Shown here piece by piece: positions 15,741 through 16,428 of a stretch of DNA of 16,428 nucleotides. Numbering within the stretch: position 1 is the stretch's first letter; every line of letters starts with the position of its first letter. The notes beneath the pieces are model-generated. The model saw nothing but the letters and a program-made list of their open reading frames with translations, ran no database searches and was not told the origin of the DNA. The position numbers were made by a program, and so were the translations under genes. Where the stretch lies: contig JACZYI010000016.1 of NCBI GenBank assembly GCA_022571175.1, forward strand, positions 1 to 16,428. Direction: 5' to 3'. The DNA is from Pseudomonadota bacterium. Lineage in GTDB: Bacteria; Pseudomonadota; Alphaproteobacteria; Sphingomonadales; SMXR01.

Positions 15741-15755
15741 TTAACAAAAAATTAG
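15741..15755. promoter_or_regulatory. CtrA-like box (TTAA-N7-TTAG)
   Basis: TTAA at 15741-15744, seven bases, then TTAG at 15752-15755, one base from the full CtrA consensus. It lies 127 bases upstream of the flagellin-like gene and about 90 bases upstream of yggT. CtrA is known to control early flagellar genes in many alphaproteobacteria, so the context supports a site for the flagellin-like/FliL-like pair. No sigma-54 promoter was seen beside it. Confidence 0.45.
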
Positions 15756-15842
15756 CAGAACCCAGTCACTCGGTCCGGAGGTCTTGTGCCAGGCCGGGAA
15801 TATGATTACATGTTGGGCACACAATAATTTCAGGTAAGAAAC

Positions 15843-16136
15843 ATGACAGCATTATTTCTTTTGCTCGACAAAATTCTGGATATCTATCTTTTTGTGATTT
15901 TTATCTGGGTGGTTTTCAGCTGGTTAATGACGTTTGGAATCCTGCCAACCCATAACCGGTTGGTATCATCAGTCATGGATATTCTACACCGGCTCACCCA
16001 GCCGGCACTGCAGCGCATCAGGCGCTTTCTGCCAGCCTTTGGTGGCGTAGACTTGTCGCCGATGGTTCTGATCCTACTGCTCTGGTTCCTGCAAAATCTT
16101 TTGCGCAACGATATAGCGCCGCTTTTCGGTGTCTAA
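15843..16136 (+). CDS. YggT family membrane protein
   Basis: A 97-residue inner-membrane protein with two hydrophobic helices, at about 3-28 and 71-87, and between them the conserved loop around LHRLTQPALQRIRRFLP and GGVDLSPM. YggT proteins have a poorly defined role; relatives in plastids (CCB3/YlmG) act in cytochrome assembly and nucleoid or division placement. Length and both helices match the family. The start ATG has a weak AGGTAA site just before it. The DUF167 gene overlaps its end by 8 bases, a pairing seen in many proteobacteria. It diverges from the flagellin-like gene across 228 bases. Confidence 0.9.
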   Translation: MTALFLLLDKILDIYLFVIFIWVVFSWLMTFGILPTHNRLVSSVMDILHRLTQPALQRIRRFLPAFGGVDLSPMVLILLLWFLQNLLRNDIAPLFGV

Positions 16137-16428
16137 CACTTCAAGCCCACTCAGCGTCTCTGCTGAGGGTCTTTTTTTGCAAGTCAAATTGAGCCCGAAA
16201 GCTACCCAAGACCGGATCGGCCCGGTCGAGTTACACCTAGATAAAGCAGTTTTACGCGTTTTTGTGCGGGCTGTTCCGGAAAAGGGGAGGGCGAACAAGG
16301 CGCTTTGCCGGTTACTTGCTAAAGAATTTAGCATGGCGAAGTCGAATTTTGAGGTTGTTGGAGGCGCAAAATCGCGCCATAAGACCGTTCTCATTCGGGA
16401 TGGGGCCGAAATGCTCATTCCCCGCATA
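16129..16428 (+). CDS. DUF167 family protein (YggU-like), 3' end outside the window
   Basis: A small cytoplasmic protein of unknown function. The 100 codons visible run to the window edge without a stop. Family hallmarks are LQVKLSPKATQDRIG, LRVFVRAVPEKGRANKAL and the segment FEVVGGAKSRHKTVLI, the usual PxdGkANxaL and G-tSr-K blocks. I chose GTG at 16129, overlapping the yggT stop, because MSNTSSPLSVSAEGLFLQVK fits the family's usual N-terminus; a TTG at 16177 is the next choice and would drop it. No ribosome binding site is visible, so translation is probably coupled to yggT. A terminator-like hairpin lies within the first 17 codons. The frame has no ATG until codon 68, so ATG-only gene callers would miss it. 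Confidence 0.85.
   Translation, partial: MSNTSSPLSVSAEGLFLQVKLSPKATQDRIGPVELHLDKAVLRVFVRAVPEKGRANKALCRLLAKEFSMAKSNFEVVGGAKSRHKTVLIRDGAEMLIPRI
16150..16178 (+). terminator. terminator-like hairpin with T7 inside the DUF167 start
   Basis: CTCAGC at 16150-16155 pairs with GCTGAG at 16162-16167 around a 6-base loop, followed after four bases by seven T at 16172-16178. It begins 14 bases after the yggT stop. It could end yggT transcripts or act as an attenuator that translating ribosomes prevent from folding. The stem is only 6 bp and the T run is displaced by 4 bases. Confidence 0.5.

Noticed and set aside
15615..15842. Possible sigma-54 promoter upstream of the flagellin-like gene
   Set aside because: Several TGGC sequences occur on the minus strand, but none has GC at the required 10-base distance from the GG.

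Overview
The window looks like chromosomal DNA of an alphaproteobacterium with roughly balanced base composition. The clues are the small Cys/His zinc-finger gene fused by overlap to polA, a FliL-like gene paired with a flagellin-like gene of the kind called FlaEY in Caulobacter, two sites matching the CtrA consensus TTAA-N7-TTAA, and a YggT-DUF167 pair. I cannot name the genus from sequence alone.

Layout. Positions 1-1424 are degraded. They hold an AT-rich stretch with a CtrA-like box, a start-less reverse-strand coding remnant, and a forward-strand signalling pseudogene that strings together a CheB methylesterase scrap, a PAS domain and the end of a histidine-kinase ATPase domain, with the parts between them missing. 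Positions 1446-7008 are all on the minus strand. In order of transcription they are an ABC transporter ATPase, nadB (L-aspartate oxidase), an MFS transporter only 3 bases from nadB, tRNA-Arg(CCG), and a flavin-dependent halogenase that begins 18 bases after the encoded CCA of the tRNA. From 7136 on the plus strand come a 57-residue zinc-finger protein and full-length polA, overlapping by one base. polA meets a minus-strand CoA-transferase (CaiB/BaiF family) tail to tail, sharing four bases. A short-chain dehydrogenase runs divergently from the CoA-transferase.

Positions 12284-15614 hold the most unusual content. A 953-residue protein has flagellin/hook-like ends and a beta-propeller of SBBP-type repeats in the middle. 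It is followed by a FliL-like gene whose start codon is unclear. A CtrA-like box and a tandem 9-base repeat lie upstream. The window ends with yggT and a DUF167 gene that runs off the edge; a terminator-like hairpin lies inside the start of the DUF167 gene.

How the genes relate. The housekeeping parts are nadB (NAD synthesis), polA (replication and repair), the zinc-finger gene, tRNA-Arg, yggT and DUF167. The flagellin-like/FliL-like pair is the only group in the window that suggests a shared structure. The halogenase has no visible partner genes. Readings of domains come from motif recognition by eye; no database search was made.
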